Positions 16,557-25,461 of a stretch of DNA of 64,000 nucleotides are shown in pieces. Location of the stretch: positions 868,001 to 932,000 of the forward strand of contig CAMLMH010000001.1 of the NCBI GenBank assembly GCA_946481315.1. Direction: 5' to 3'. Positions within the stretch are counted from its first letter, which is position 1; each line of letters opens with the position of its first letter. This stretch comes from an uncultured Bacteriovorax sp. Lineage in GTDB: Bacteria > Bdellovibrionota > Bacteriovoracia > Bacteriovoracales > Bacteriovoracaceae. Made by a program: the position numbers and the translations under genes. A model generated the notes under the pieces. That model worked only from the letters and a program-made list of their open reading frames with translations. It did no database searches and was not told the DNA's origin.

Positions 16557-17599
16557 TTGATCCTTTCTTCCATCGCCTTCATGACCTGGGAGATTTTTCC
16601 TCCGGCATGGGCCCAGATGAGATTCGTATCAATCTTCCCATAGCTCATGGTTTTCCAGATTGGTGGATTGGTTGAAAAAATTCTCAGCATGGTCAGCGTG
16701 ACTGAGGACTTAAGGGCAGCCCTGAGTGAAGAGTAACGGTAACCGACAGCAATTGTATCCGTTAAATTTTCCACAAAGTGCCAGGTATGAGGAGGGACAT
16801 AGAGAACATCACCTGGTTTGAGTACTACTTCGAAACTTCGGGCGTGTTTAAATAACGGGAACCGGATATGATCCGCCTCATCGACATCGACAGGGCTTTT
16901 GATGTAAGCCGTATTCCCTACTTGCGGATAAAGCAGAGCGGAGTCATCTGGAGAGAAAAGTGTCCACTTTTTTTCCCCGACGATCTGAACATAAAGATTG
17001 CAAGGTTGGTCTGTATGCAACAGCGTCTTTTGACCAATACCTCCGACAAACATATAGGAAGCATGGGCGAAAGTCCGGTCTCCCTGCATGTTCTGTAGCC
17101 AGGAGAGATTGAGTTCATTTTTTAGCTCTGGGTTTTTGTCCATCAGCGGACTGAAACGCAAATATTTTTTTCCGCCTTTTCTAATATCAGCTATAAGTTC
17201 TGCCAGAGTGAGAATTTCAAAATCGGTTTCTGTATTCCGGTCAGTGAGACCATCGGCGGTGACAATAAGAACATCTTCGCTTCCCGAGCGAAGGGCCAGG
17301 TTATCAAAAGACCATTTTTTTATTGCCGGCCATTCCAGGGCTGCTCCGGAAAAAACGACAGGTGTTGAAGTCTGAAAATAGGATTTTTTGAATTCAGCTG
17401 ACGTTAACCCACTGATTCGGGGAACTTCCGCTTTCTGGACTTGTGCTTGAGAATTTAGCCTTTCAGCTATTTTCTGCAATAACTTTGCCTTGGAAGTACC
17501 AAACAGCAGATGAAAGTACCTTCCTAGCAGTTGCTCGGCGATGAGATAGAAAGAAAATTCGAGTCTTTCTTTGCTTAATGTGACTGAGGTGCTTTTCAT
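16553..17599 (-). CDS. JmjC/cupin_8-type Fe(II)/2-oxoglutarate oxygenase
   Basis: A 348-residue protein with a JmjC-like cupin_8 domain. The facial iron triad is visible: H195 and D197 in LLHTDQP, and H274 in YVPPHTWHFVEN. LYVQIVGEKKWTLFSP and KPGDVLYVPP are typical. Such enzymes hydroxylate proteins, tRNA or small molecules using 2-oxoglutarate and oxygen. The first 60 residues are a helical N-terminal extension. This is the first gene of an operon continuing through TVP38, radical SAM, bicupin, solute-binding-like and phhB (17599 down to 12411). Its upstream gap is shared with a divergent glycosyltransferase gene. Confidence 0.87.
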   Translation of the reverse strand: MKSTSVTLSKERLEFSFYLIAEQLLGRYFHLLFGTSKAKLLQKIAERLNSQAQVQKAEVPRISGLTSAEFKKSYFQTSTPVVFSGAALEWPAIKKWSFDNLALRSGSEDVLIVTADGLTDRNTETDFEILTLAELIADIRKGGKKYLRFSPLMDKNPELKNELNLSWLQNMQGDRTFAHASYMFVGGIGQKTLLHTDQPCNLYVQIVGEKKWTLFSPDDSALLYPQVGNTAYIKSPVDVDEADHIRFPLFKHARSFEVVLKPGDVLYVPPHTWHFVENLTDTIAVGYRYSSLRAALKSSVTLTMLRIFSTNPPIWKTMSYGKIDTNLIWAHAGGKISQVMKAMEERIK

Positions 17600-17681
17600 A
17601 TTCTTAAAATAAATTTTATACTATGATGACTAAGTAATTCTGTCTTGTCATTGTCCTAAGTATAAATTAAGGAATTTTTTA

Positions 17682-18689
17682 ATGGTTCGCTCTAAGATTG
17701 TTATTTCTTGTGCCGGATTAGGGATGGGAAATGCCTCCCGCATTGCGGCCTTGATTGAAGAGCTGCACGGATTCGATGTTGATGTTTATTCATGGGGTGC
17801 CGGATTCCGTTTTCTAAGAGAATTCCGCAATATCCACCAACTGAATTTTCGTTTATTTGAGCTTGAATCATTCAGTGGAAAGAGCCTAACTAAAGGTTTT
17901 ATCACTTATCTGAAAAATTGCTGGTACTTAAGACAGCGTCTCTCAGCAGAGAAAATAGATTTAATCATCGCTGATTCTGATTATCATTTGCCTGGTTATA
18001 TCGCACTCTCGGCGCCAAGATGGTTTATCGGCCAGGCAGCCGATGTTATTGCCCGGAAAAAAAAGTTTCGTCCCCGCCTTTCTTTGAGAGGAAAAATAAA
18101 TTTCTTTCTTCGGGAAAAGCTCGACTTTTTTTTCCAGTATTTTTGTTATGACAGAATTTTTGTTCCCAGCTTTTCAGCCAATCATAAGCAAACAGGTTTG
18201 CGGGTGCAGTTTATTGATTTGATTGTCCGGAAGGAATTTCTTAATTCCCCGAATGGAAGTCCATCAGAAAAAATCGGAATTCTGCTCAGTGGCTCAAAGC
18301 AAGGACTGCAGGATTTTGAATGCCTGAAGGAGAACTCAGTTGTCGAGTTTATTGCCCGGGGAGATGAGAAGACAGAAATTTCCAGTGTCGCGGAGATGGA
18401 TAAATTTCACTCCTTCATCTGCCAGGGAGGTCTGTCGTCACTTTCTGAATTACTGACGAGGAAAAAACCTCTTTTTGTTGTACCTTTGCCGCATCATCCG
18501 GAACAGCTGCTTAATGCCATGGAGATTGAAAGATTAGGAGCAGGAATAAAAGTGGAGCCGCAATTTTTTAAAGATAACGATCAGCTATCCATAAACTTTG
18601 AACTGAATTCTCTTCATCCTTCGCCCGGGTTTACGGGGGCCAGTCAACTGGTTCAGGAAATTTGTAATACGTTAGTGTTTGATAAATGA
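17682..18689 (+). CDS. GT-B glycosyltransferase (MurG/GT28-like)
   Basis: A 335-residue GT-B type protein. The N-terminus (VISCAGLGMGNASR) is the glycine-rich loop typical of MurG-like and processive-type glycosyltransferases. The C-terminal half has FHSFICQGGLSSLSELL, a donor-binding segment, followed by KPLFVVPLPHHPEQLLNA, the usual GT28 C-terminal block. No signal peptide; it likely works at the membrane face on a lipid acceptor. It is preceded by a divergent operon and overlaps the convergent methyltransferase gene by 18 bases. Donor and acceptor are unknown. Confidence 0.82.
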   Translation: MVRSKIVISCAGLGMGNASRIAALIEELHGFDVDVYSWGAGFRFLREFRNIHQLNFRLFELESFSGKSLTKGFITYLKNCWYLRQRLSAEKIDLIIADSDYHLPGYIALSAPRWFIGQAADVIARKKKFRPRLSLRGKINFFLREKLDFFFQYFCYDRIFVPSFSANHKQTGLRVQFIDLIVRKEFLNSPNGSPSEKIGILLSGSKQGLQDFECLKENSVVEFIARGDEKTEISSVAEMDKFHSFICQGGLSSLSELLTRKKPLFVVPLPHHPEQLLNAMEIERLGAGIKVEPQFFKDNDQLSINFELNSLHPSPGFTGASQLVQEICNTLVFDK

Positions 18690-19256
18690 ATAGCAGCTGG
18701 CGATAGCTGTAGATCTTTTCTCCTGCAGCTTTAATCCATTCTTACCGGCCAATTTCACATATTCGTCGCCTGAGCGTATATGAGCGGGACATTTTTTTAG
18801 CTCATGCACCCAGCGGTAAATAACTCCTGTTATTCCATCCCGGGGAAACAAAAGGACCATATTTCCGCCTGATTTAAGCTGGGCTGATGCCAGTTGGAAA
18901 AAATTCTCCGGATTGGAAATAAATTCCACAATTCCCAAAGCGATCAGGTGATTAAATTTTCCGGATCCGCAAAAGCTCTCCAGCGTCCCGTGATGTGTTT
19001 TCACTTCAGGAAAACGGGCCTGCAGCTCTTTGATCATGGCATGGGAGGGATCTAAGGCCGTAATCTGCATATTATAATTTTTCAGAAAATGGCCGGTGTA
19101 TACACCAGGTCCGCATCCCACATCGATAAGAAAATTTCCAGGAACAGGTTTCAACAGCTGAGTGACAACATTTATTTCCTGTTTTTTAATTTTTCCCCAC
19201 AATCCTTGCAGACTTCTTTGATAATAGTCAGCAGCCCGCTCTTCAAAATAGTTCAT
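18672..19256 (-). CDS. class I SAM-dependent methyltransferase A
   Basis: A 194-residue small-molecule type methyltransferase. Motif I is LIDVGCGPGVYTG (residues 43-55), followed by the acidic ITALDPS loop and LIALGIVEFI. The start overlaps the previous methyltransferase stop (ATGA-type, 4 bases), so the two are coupled. The substrate is unknown; the neighbourhood points to a secondary metabolite or a glycolipid. Confidence 0.85.
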   Translation of the reverse strand: MNYFEERAADYYQRSLQGLWGKIKKQEINVVTQLLKPVPGNFLIDVGCGPGVYTGHFLKNYNMQITALDPSHAMIKELQARFPEVKTHHGTLESFCGSGKFNHLIALGIVEFISNPENFFQLASAQLKSGGNMVLLFPRDGITGVIYRWVHELKKCPAHIRSGDEYVKLAGKNGLKLQEKRSTAIASCYSFIKH

Positions 19257-19909
19257 TGGCGTACCGCTTTAACCAGGAGTCCCGGATCTAGGGGAATAGG
19301 TGAGTGAATGTAGTAGGGAGTGTATCCTCTGATGTTTAGCCATTCCTCAATTTCTTCTTTCTTATATGAACGTGCGCGGTAGCCATGCAATCCGGGCTTC
19401 TTATCTTTCCACTTTCGGTAATAATAATAAGGATTCCATAGGGATGTTTGTTTTTTAGTTGTAAAGGAAAACAAGAGCGTGCTGCAATTCATCCGCGAAA
19501 ATAAACTCTGCATTTCTTCGGGAGTCAGCCAGTCGGTGAGCCCCAGAAACACAACAACATCGGCTTGATAATCTGGCAGATGTAAAACATTGCTTGAAGT
19601 AAAGAGGACATTATCTGATCCACGAAACTGCTCTAGGGCCTTATCGATGGCTTCACTAGAGAGATCTACACCATGATAATAAGAAAACTTTGCCTTCAAT
19701 TGACTCAACAGAACCCCACTGCCACATCCCAATTCCAGCAGACGGGATGCTGGGTTTTTCCGAAGGTGCTCATTGAGAATTTTAGCAGCAGTTGCTGTGC
19801 GGTTTCTCACCGTCCAGGATAGCGGATTAAGGGGAGACCAGAATCCATAGCGGGAATTTTCCCACTTTAAAATTTTTTGATCCCAATAATCTTTACTGAA
19901 TCCGGACAT
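19253..19909 (-). CDS. class I SAM-dependent methyltransferase B
   Basis: A 218-residue methyltransferase with motif I LLELGCGSGVLL (57-68), then YYHGVDLS and VVVFLGLTDWLT. It is not closely similar to its neighbour outside the SAM-binding core, so the two are probably not a recent duplication. It overlaps the ChbG-like gene by 17 bases and the next methyltransferase by 4, making a three-gene operon. The substrate is unknown. Confidence 0.85.
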   Translation of the reverse strand: MSGFSKDYWDQKILKWENSRYGFWSPLNPLSWTVRNRTATAAKILNEHLRKNPASRLLELGCGSGVLLSQLKAKFSYYHGVDLSSEAIDKALEQFRGSDNVLFTSSNVLHLPDYQADVVVFLGLTDWLTPEEMQSLFSRMNCSTLLFSFTTKKQTSLWNPYYYYRKWKDKKPGLHGYRARSYKKEEIEEWLNIRGYTPYYIHSPIPLDPGLLVKAVRQ

Positions 19910-20573
19910 CGCTGAGTCCTCTTAAAAAAGTAAATTCTGAAATTCTTTCCGATCGTAGTTTATCATAAATTTTATACTGCTCGAAATCATCCTTTACAGA
20001 AGGATGACAGATAATCTGATGGAAAGCAGCTAGCTTCTTTTCTAAAGTTTTTTTCTGCCGAATATCCTTTTTTCTCAAATAACCGTAGGGAAGAATTGCG
20101 GCTGTCAGTCCTGCTTTTTTCAAAATGGTCTGTGCTCTTATCCCCAGAACAAAACTCCCTAAATGCGATCGGTCCAGCATGATACGAATTTTCAGCTCCG
20201 GATTTGCCCGTAATTCTCCGGCAATAACATTCAGGATTCCCGGTAACAAGTGAACATGCTGATGTCCGTCCAGAACTGTCACGGGAATATTCTTCTGATG
20301 ACAAATTTTCATCTGGCGGCGGAATTCATCGTGTAGTTTTTTGGGCTTAAACAGCAAACTCAAACGATTAGAAGGGTAGGTCAGATTAAAATGCAGATTA
20401 AAGACTACCGGAAGAGTGAGAAGTTCTTTTAGTCGATAGTCCAGAAACTCCCCATCTGTCATCACAGATACGGAACCCAATATGCCGCATTTCACCAGCT
20501 CAATGATACTGTCATTTATTGCCGGAGATAGACCCCAGTCATCGGCGCAGAATTTTCGGTAAAATAATGACAT
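19893..20573 (-). CDS. ChbG/HpnK (YdjC-like) carbohydrate deacetylase
   Basis: A 226-residue metal-dependent deacetylase of the ChbG/HpnK family, which removes N-acetyl groups from chitooligosaccharides or hopanoid-linked sugars. The DD pair comes early (CADDWGLSPAIND, residues 11-12) and the metal histidines follow in NLHFN and DGHQHVH. The ATG at 20573 puts the DD motif at the normal distance from the N-terminus; a longer TTG-started frame (to 20663) would overlap the divergent glycosyltransferase start and is less likely. With the two methyltransferases it may tailor a sugar group. Confidence 0.85.
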   Translation of the reverse strand: MSLFYRKFCADDWGLSPAINDSIIELVKCGILGSVSVMTDGEFLDYRLKELLTLPVVFNLHFNLTYPSNRLSLLFKPKKLHDEFRRQMKICHQKNIPVTVLDGHQHVHLLPGILNVIAGELRANPELKIRIMLDRSHLGSFVLGIRAQTILKKAGLTAAILPYGYLRKKDIRQKKTLEKKLAAFHQIICHPSVKDDFEQYKIYDKLRSERISEFTFLRGLSDVRIQ

Positions 20574-20652
20574 CAAAAAAGCATAAAAAATCCGGTAGAT
20601 TTTGACGAGAGTTTTATCTTGAATAAGTCTTTCATCTAATAAATAATTCTTT

Positions 20653-22920
20653 ATGTCTTCCAAGTTAAAATCGATCCTGAAAGGACTTGTCTTCCTGGTC
20701 TTTTTTGTCTATCTCATCCAGGGATTCCGCTTATGGGATGAAACCGTCTCCTATACATTCCAGGAAAGAGATATTTCCCGCGCTCTTGGTTTGCTCAAAG
20801 GTGATTGGATATTTTATGGTCCAGAAATGACCGGGGGAGGACATCTTCCTGGTCCGCTGTATTATGTGGGGATGGCCGTTTTTTTTCTTTTTCAAGAAGG
20901 ATGGACGGCTGCCTGGACAATGCAGTTCCTGCTAAGTTTTTTAGCAGCATCGGCTGGATTTCTTTATTTTAAAAAGAAATTTTCCACCGAGTCTGCTTTT
21001 GTGTTTTTTATTCTTTTATCCACCGCACCGTTTTCGTTCTGGTTCCTGCGTACTTTTTTAAATGTGAGTTCGCTTCCTGTATTTGTGGTTCTCACTCTTA
21101 TCCTGCAGGACCTCACGTTTTTTAGCAGTGAAGAAAAAAAGCGAGAAAAAGCATTCTGGTTGTGTTGTCTAGTCATCGGAATCGGTCTGCAATTTCACCT
21201 GTCGATAAGTTTTTTACTGATATCTCTTCTTGTGTGTCTGCTGTTTCAACGCCGGTTTGGTTTACCCGCATTGTCCAGGCAGTCGATACTAAAAGGTCTG
21301 ATACTTTTTTTGCTGCCTTCAGTTCCTTATCTGCTGTGGCTTATCTGTCGAAAATTTGAAATTCATTTTGGTGTTCCGGCTTTTTATACCGGTGAAAGTG
21401 ATCAAACCGTAGGAAGTTTAGTTCATCTGATTAAAATCGGTTTTCAGGAGAAGTGGGAAATATTCTCCCAAAAAATACTTTTTACTATACCTTTCCCTCT
21501 GATTACCGGACTGATGGCCCTGGGATGGGGGAGAGCGCATTTTAACTGGAAGCGTTTCATCCCGCTGTTATTATCTGCATTTGTTGCCTTCATTCCATAT
21601 CTCAACTGGTATATTTCTCCACAGGCGATTCGCTATACTATTCTTTTTTATATCGTCTTACAATTTGTCACTGTTCATGTTCTGATCCATGTTCTGGAAG
21701 ATAAAAAGACACTTCAAAAATATATTATCCTCAGCACCAGTTTTATCATTTTCATGTGGGGTTTTGTATTTTTTCGATACGACGATGCCCCGATGCTGCT
21801 GAATGTCCGGGAAGGTCTTCTCTTTCTGACAATTGTTACCGGAATGGCCTTTTTTGTTCTACGTGAAAATCTCTTTTTTAAAAAATCGTCATTGCTTGCC
21901 TACGCGCTCACTGCAGGACTCATTTTTACTCAGAATATAGATACCGGCTTTGCAGGCTTTAAATATAAAGACCGTAGTGGATATATGCCATCACACAAAG
22001 ACTGGTCGGAAATATGGACGGTCGTTTATAATGAAACCGGATGGTCGTATGAAGAAGCGAGGAAGAGAATCTTTTTTATTGGCCACCATATGAGTCAAAG
22101 CCCAAAGCTTGCTTATCAATCTTTAAAGCTGGAGCAATCTGGAAAAAAAATGCTCCCCCTTTCTCCTGATGGTTTTTTTATCTCCAATCGTTACGGAAAA
22201 TTTAAGGACAAAAGAAAAAAAGACAGATTCAGAAGATATAAAGGATGGATACTTCAACAAACTATTCCTCCTGAACTGAAGGAAGGAATCAAAAATGGAT
22301 CGATCGCCCTGGGTGAGAATCTCTCCGGAAAAAACCTTATTGTTCCGTATTGGATAAAATCCACTGCCTCTGTACCTCCTTTTTTCCATAATACAGGTGA
22401 AGGTTATCATTACAGTCCAGATGAAATTCAGTTAAACAGCTATTCGGTTGTAAATGGCGTGTATCAGGATAAGGAGCATATTGTTTTTCGATGGAATGAA
22501 TGCGCCGATCAGCATCCATTTTGTTCGACCGGAGCCTTCATTCAACATCGTTCAGAGGGAAGCCAAAAAGTGATTAAGGTCAAAGTTCTTGGTAGTTCAA
22601 TGGCCCAGATTTCCCCATGGATTAGTCCGAACTGGACACAGGCGTGGATCAATTCATATCTAAAAGTCAAATGCGGCAGCAGTGATTTTTCTTTTCCGCT
22701 GGCAGGATCTATTGGTTTTTCCCGGTTGAATTCCCATGGCAAAGACAGCCCTTTCTTCCAGGGAAATAACTCCTTTCTCGCCCCCTTTGAACGTGTCCTG
22801 ACATTTAATTGCAATGAAGATATACGAAAAATCGCCCTGGGCAGGAGTGGATCACTGGTTGATAAAATTCACATTGTAGAGACTCTCGCAGCTCAGGAAT
22901 TGTCAGTCGATGTTAAATGA
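20653..22920 (+). CDS. GT-C membrane glycosyltransferase (ArnT/PMT-like)
   Basis: A 755-residue integral membrane protein with about ten or more hydrophobic segments in the first 430 residues. After the first one comes a periplasmic loop with FQERDISRAL, the acidic position used by GT-C enzymes to bind a polyprenyl-phosphate sugar. The last roughly 300 residues are soluble and periplasmic. Such enzymes transfer a sugar from undecaprenyl-phosphate to a lipid or protein outside the inner membrane. It is divergent from the deacetylase gene (79-base gap) and 52 bases upstream of the redoxin fusion gene, so it may begin an operon reaching 26978. Confidence 0.8.
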   Translation: MSSKLKSILKGLVFLVFFVYLIQGFRLWDETVSYTFQERDISRALGLLKGDWIFYGPEMTGGGHLPGPLYYVGMAVFFLFQEGWTAAWTMQFLLSFLAASAGFLYFKKKFSTESAFVFFILLSTAPFSFWFLRTFLNVSSLPVFVVLTLILQDLTFFSSEEKKREKAFWLCCLVIGIGLQFHLSISFLLISLLVCLLFQRRFGLPALSRQSILKGLILFLLPSVPYLLWLICRKFEIHFGVPAFYTGESDQTVGSLVHLIKIGFQEKWEIFSQKILFTIPFPLITGLMALGWGRAHFNWKRFIPLLLSAFVAFIPYLNWYISPQAIRYTILFYIVLQFVTVHVLIHVLEDKKTLQKYIILSTSFIIFMWGFVFFRYDDAPMLLNVREGLLFLTIVTGMAFFVLRENLFFKKSSLLAYALTAGLIFTQNIDTGFAGFKYKDRSGYMPSHKDWSEIWTVVYNETGWSYEEARKRIFFIGHHMSQSPKLAYQSLKLEQSGKKMLPLSPDGFFISNRYGKFKDKRKKDRFRRYKGWILQQTIPPELKEGIKNGSIALGENLSGKNLIVPYWIKSTASVPPFFHNTGEGYHYSPDEIQLNSYSVVNGVYQDKEHIVFRWNECADQHPFCSTGAFIQHRSEGSQKVIKVKVLGSSMAQISPWISPNWTQAWINSYLKVKCGSSDFSFPLAGSIGFSRLNSHGKDSPFFQGNNSFLAPFERVLTFNCNEDIRKIALGRSGSLVDKIHIVETLAAQELSVDVK

Positions 22921-22972
22921 GATCTCGATAAAAATTCTTGTCTCCTGCTAAACAATTTTCTAAGATTATGAA

Positions 22973-24889
22973 ATGAAAAAAATTATTCTGGCCGGAATCA
23001 TCCTTTGTGCAGGTGTTATACTCTTTATCGGAAAAGAAAGACTTTATCCGAAAAAGCAAAGTAATGAGGCAATTACTACTGCAAAAGGGGATGTCGATAA
23101 TTTTGCCCTGCTTGATCACAAAGGTGAATGGCATGAGCTTTATCGTCACAACGATGCTAAAGCCGTCGTCATCATCAGTCAGGGGAACGATTGTCCCATT
23201 ATCCAGAAATATTCATCCGTCATAACAGAACAGATTAATTTCTTTTCACCTCAGGGAGTTGTCTTTTATCTGCTTAATTCTAATACTAACGACGACAGAA
23301 AAAGTATTATTCAGGAAGCTGAAACTTTTGAGTTTAAACTTCCTATTTTGATGGATCCTTCACAGGTAGTAGCTGAAGTTCTTGGGGTAACCCGCACCTG
23401 TGAAGCAGTTGTTATAGATCCAAGAGGCTGGAAAATAATTTATCGTGGAGCGATTGATGACCGTCTTGATTATGGTGTTAATAAGATTACCGCACGAAAC
23501 CATTATTTAAAAAATGCTCTCGAGGCACTGGTGCAGGGAAAGAAGACGGAGCTCAAAACTGTTCCGGCCAAAGGTTGTTTAATTACCTTTAAAAAACCCA
23601 AGTCAATTTCCTACGAAAAAGAGATAGCGCCGGTTTTCATAAATAAATGTCTGAACTGTCATTCGGAGCATGGTAAGTATGTTCCTTTTTTTGACAGCTA
23701 TGAAAAAGTGGCCGGCTGGACAGCTATGTCCAAGGAAACCATTCTTACAGACCGAATGCCACCCTATAGTATTGATCGCCATTATGGGGAATATGATCAG
23801 GACTTATCATTAACCTCAGAAGAAAAGCGACTTCTGGTATCCTGGTTCAATGCTGGCGCCCCTAAGGAAAGTAGTGAGGGAGATCCCTTAAAATCTTATG
23901 TACCAAAAAGAAAATTTAGAAACTTTGATAAACTTCCCAAACTGATGTACAGAATTTCGACTGATAAACCGGCCATCATTCCCCCGGAAGGCACTACAGA
24001 ATATCTCTATACCCAGCTCGGAGGCGAAGTTCCCCATGATATCTGGTTAAGAGGTTTCAATACTATTTCTACTAACCCTCGGCAGCTGCATCATCTTTCA
24101 TTGATTGTCGTATCTAAACCGCTGGATTTTTACAAACGACTTGCTGAAAAACAATTTCCAGAGAAAGACAAATTTTTAAAGAATCGCCCCGATGGAGATT
24201 TGCCTACCTTCTTGCTTGCCTCAATGATCAATTATGAGAACAAAAATCCGGATGGACCTTATTTTCGCAGCCAAATTTTTGCTGCAGGAAAAAAACAACC
24301 TTTTTATTTTGGTGAAAAATTTACTGTGCACATACCAAAAGGATCATTTCTGATCCTGGAAGCTCACTATATGGGAAATGGGAAAACTGAACAAGAGCAG
24401 ACGACTGTAGAGTTTCTGGGATCAAAAAATCGAAGACCCGGTAAGTTCTTACTTAAAACCAAAACTATCATAAACCGAAAATTTTCAATTCCTCCAATGG
24501 TTAAAAATTTTGCTGTGTTGACTAACGAATGGAAACCCGAGCAGGATATTATGATTATCAGTGCTCTTGCGCATCTACACATGAGAGGTAAGTCAGTTGT
24601 TGTTGAAAAACGAGAGCCAGGCTCCAAAGTTTTTGAACCATTTATTTCTGTACCTAATTATTATTATGGATGGCAAACAGGCTCTCAGATTAAGCCCAAA
24701 AAACCTGTTCCAGTAAAGAAAGGATCCAGCTTCAGAGGTGAATGCCGCTATGATAATTCACCACAAAATCCAAATAATCCGGATCCTATGCAAACAGTTA
24801 ATTTTGGCCAGCGCGTGGATAAAACCGAGATGTGCAATATCCATTTGAATTATTTTGTAAAAAAAGGAAATGAAAAATTAAAACTTTGA
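22973..24889 (+). CDS. redoxin / cytochrome c / copper monooxygenase fusion
   Basis: A 638-residue exported fusion with three modules. Residues 1-20 are a signal or anchor. Residues 40-200 form a thioredoxin-like redoxin domain with a single reactive C74 (NDCPIIQK). Residues 215-300 form a heme c domain with C226-LN-C229-H230 and a possible axial M262 (RMPPY). Residues 330-638 match the copper type II ascorbate-dependent monooxygenase family (PHM/DBH): H373-H374, H465 in EAHYMG, H534-H536 in HLHMRG, and M620 in EMC match the copper ligands of PHM. Hydroxylation of a periplasmic C-H bond is likely. The stop overlaps the next gene by 4 bases. Confidence 0.88.
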   Translation: MKKIILAGIILCAGVILFIGKERLYPKKQSNEAITTAKGDVDNFALLDHKGEWHELYRHNDAKAVVIISQGNDCPIIQKYSSVITEQINFFSPQGVVFYLLNSNTNDDRKSIIQEAETFEFKLPILMDPSQVVAEVLGVTRTCEAVVIDPRGWKIIYRGAIDDRLDYGVNKITARNHYLKNALEALVQGKKTELKTVPAKGCLITFKKPKSISYEKEIAPVFINKCLNCHSEHGKYVPFFDSYEKVAGWTAMSKETILTDRMPPYSIDRHYGEYDQDLSLTSEEKRLLVSWFNAGAPKESSEGDPLKSYVPKRKFRNFDKLPKLMYRISTDKPAIIPPEGTTEYLYTQLGGEVPHDIWLRGFNTISTNPRQLHHLSLIVVSKPLDFYKRLAEKQFPEKDKFLKNRPDGDLPTFLLASMINYENKNPDGPYFRSQIFAAGKKQPFYFGEKFTVHIPKGSFLILEAHYMGNGKTEQEQTTVEFLGSKNRRPGKFLLKTKTIINRKFSIPPMVKNFAVLTNEWKPEQDIMIISALAHLHMRGKSVVVEKREPGSKVFEPFISVPNYYYGWQTGSQIKPKKPVPVKKGSSFRGECRYDNSPQNPNNPDPMQTVNFGQRVDKTEMCNIHLNYFVKKGNEKLKL

Positions 24890-25461
24890 TTGCCTATATT
24901 TCACTTCTTTTATTCTGGGGATGCACCAATAGTGAGTTCATGTCACAGCTTGAAGATCAAAAAATACCGGCCCGGTTTGAAAAGGATTGGCAATTAAATC
25001 TCAATTCAGCTGCGCTTAATTCAATTATTGTAGCTGAAAACAAAAAACTGGGCGAAAAAGTCCGAATTAATATTAAGAATTCTTCCGGCAGAATTGAAGA
25101 AACGATAAAAAAACATTCAATGCTCTCCCTCAGCCAGTATGAATTTACCGCAACTCCTTACCCAGGCCAGCTGACTGAAGCTGTAAACTGTGGCAAAAAA
25201 TTTTACCCGCAGTTGATCACAGATCAAACGATTGATTACTATCTTTTCTATGTGAACGATCGGTTTGTACTAAGTGTGTGTGACAGTGATGATTTTACCT
25301 ATAAGATGTTCACCGGATTTTTTACAGATGAGCAGAATCGACTGATCGTTGTTGATTATTTTTCTAAAGAGGCTAATTCACCGGAAATATTTTTTAAGAA
25401 GCATTTCGATAAATTAACGGCGCTGCAACTGGATTTTTTAAAAGAGCAGAAGCAACAATGA
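24886..25461 (+). CDS. putative lipoprotein
   Basis: A 191-residue protein beginning with a short hydrophobic signal that ends in LFWGC, with C13 as a plausible lipidated cysteine although the lipobox is not perfect. The start is a TTG overlapping the stop of the copper monooxygenase fusion (TTGA), so it is translationally coupled. Its own end overlaps the sulfatase-like start by 4 bases. No known domain is recognised. Two later cysteines (NCGKK and SVCDSD) could pair. It may be an accessory partner of the fusion protein, which is inference from coupling alone. Confidence 0.7.
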   Translation: MIAYISLLLFWGCTNSEFMSQLEDQKIPARFEKDWQLNLNSAALNSIIVAENKKLGEKVRINIKNSSGRIEETIKKHSMLSLSQYEFTATPYPGQLTEAVNCGKKFYPQLITDQTIDYYLFYVNDRFVLSVCDSDDFTYKMFTGFFTDEQNRLIVVDYFSKEANSPEIFFKKHFDKLTALQLDFLKEQKQQ

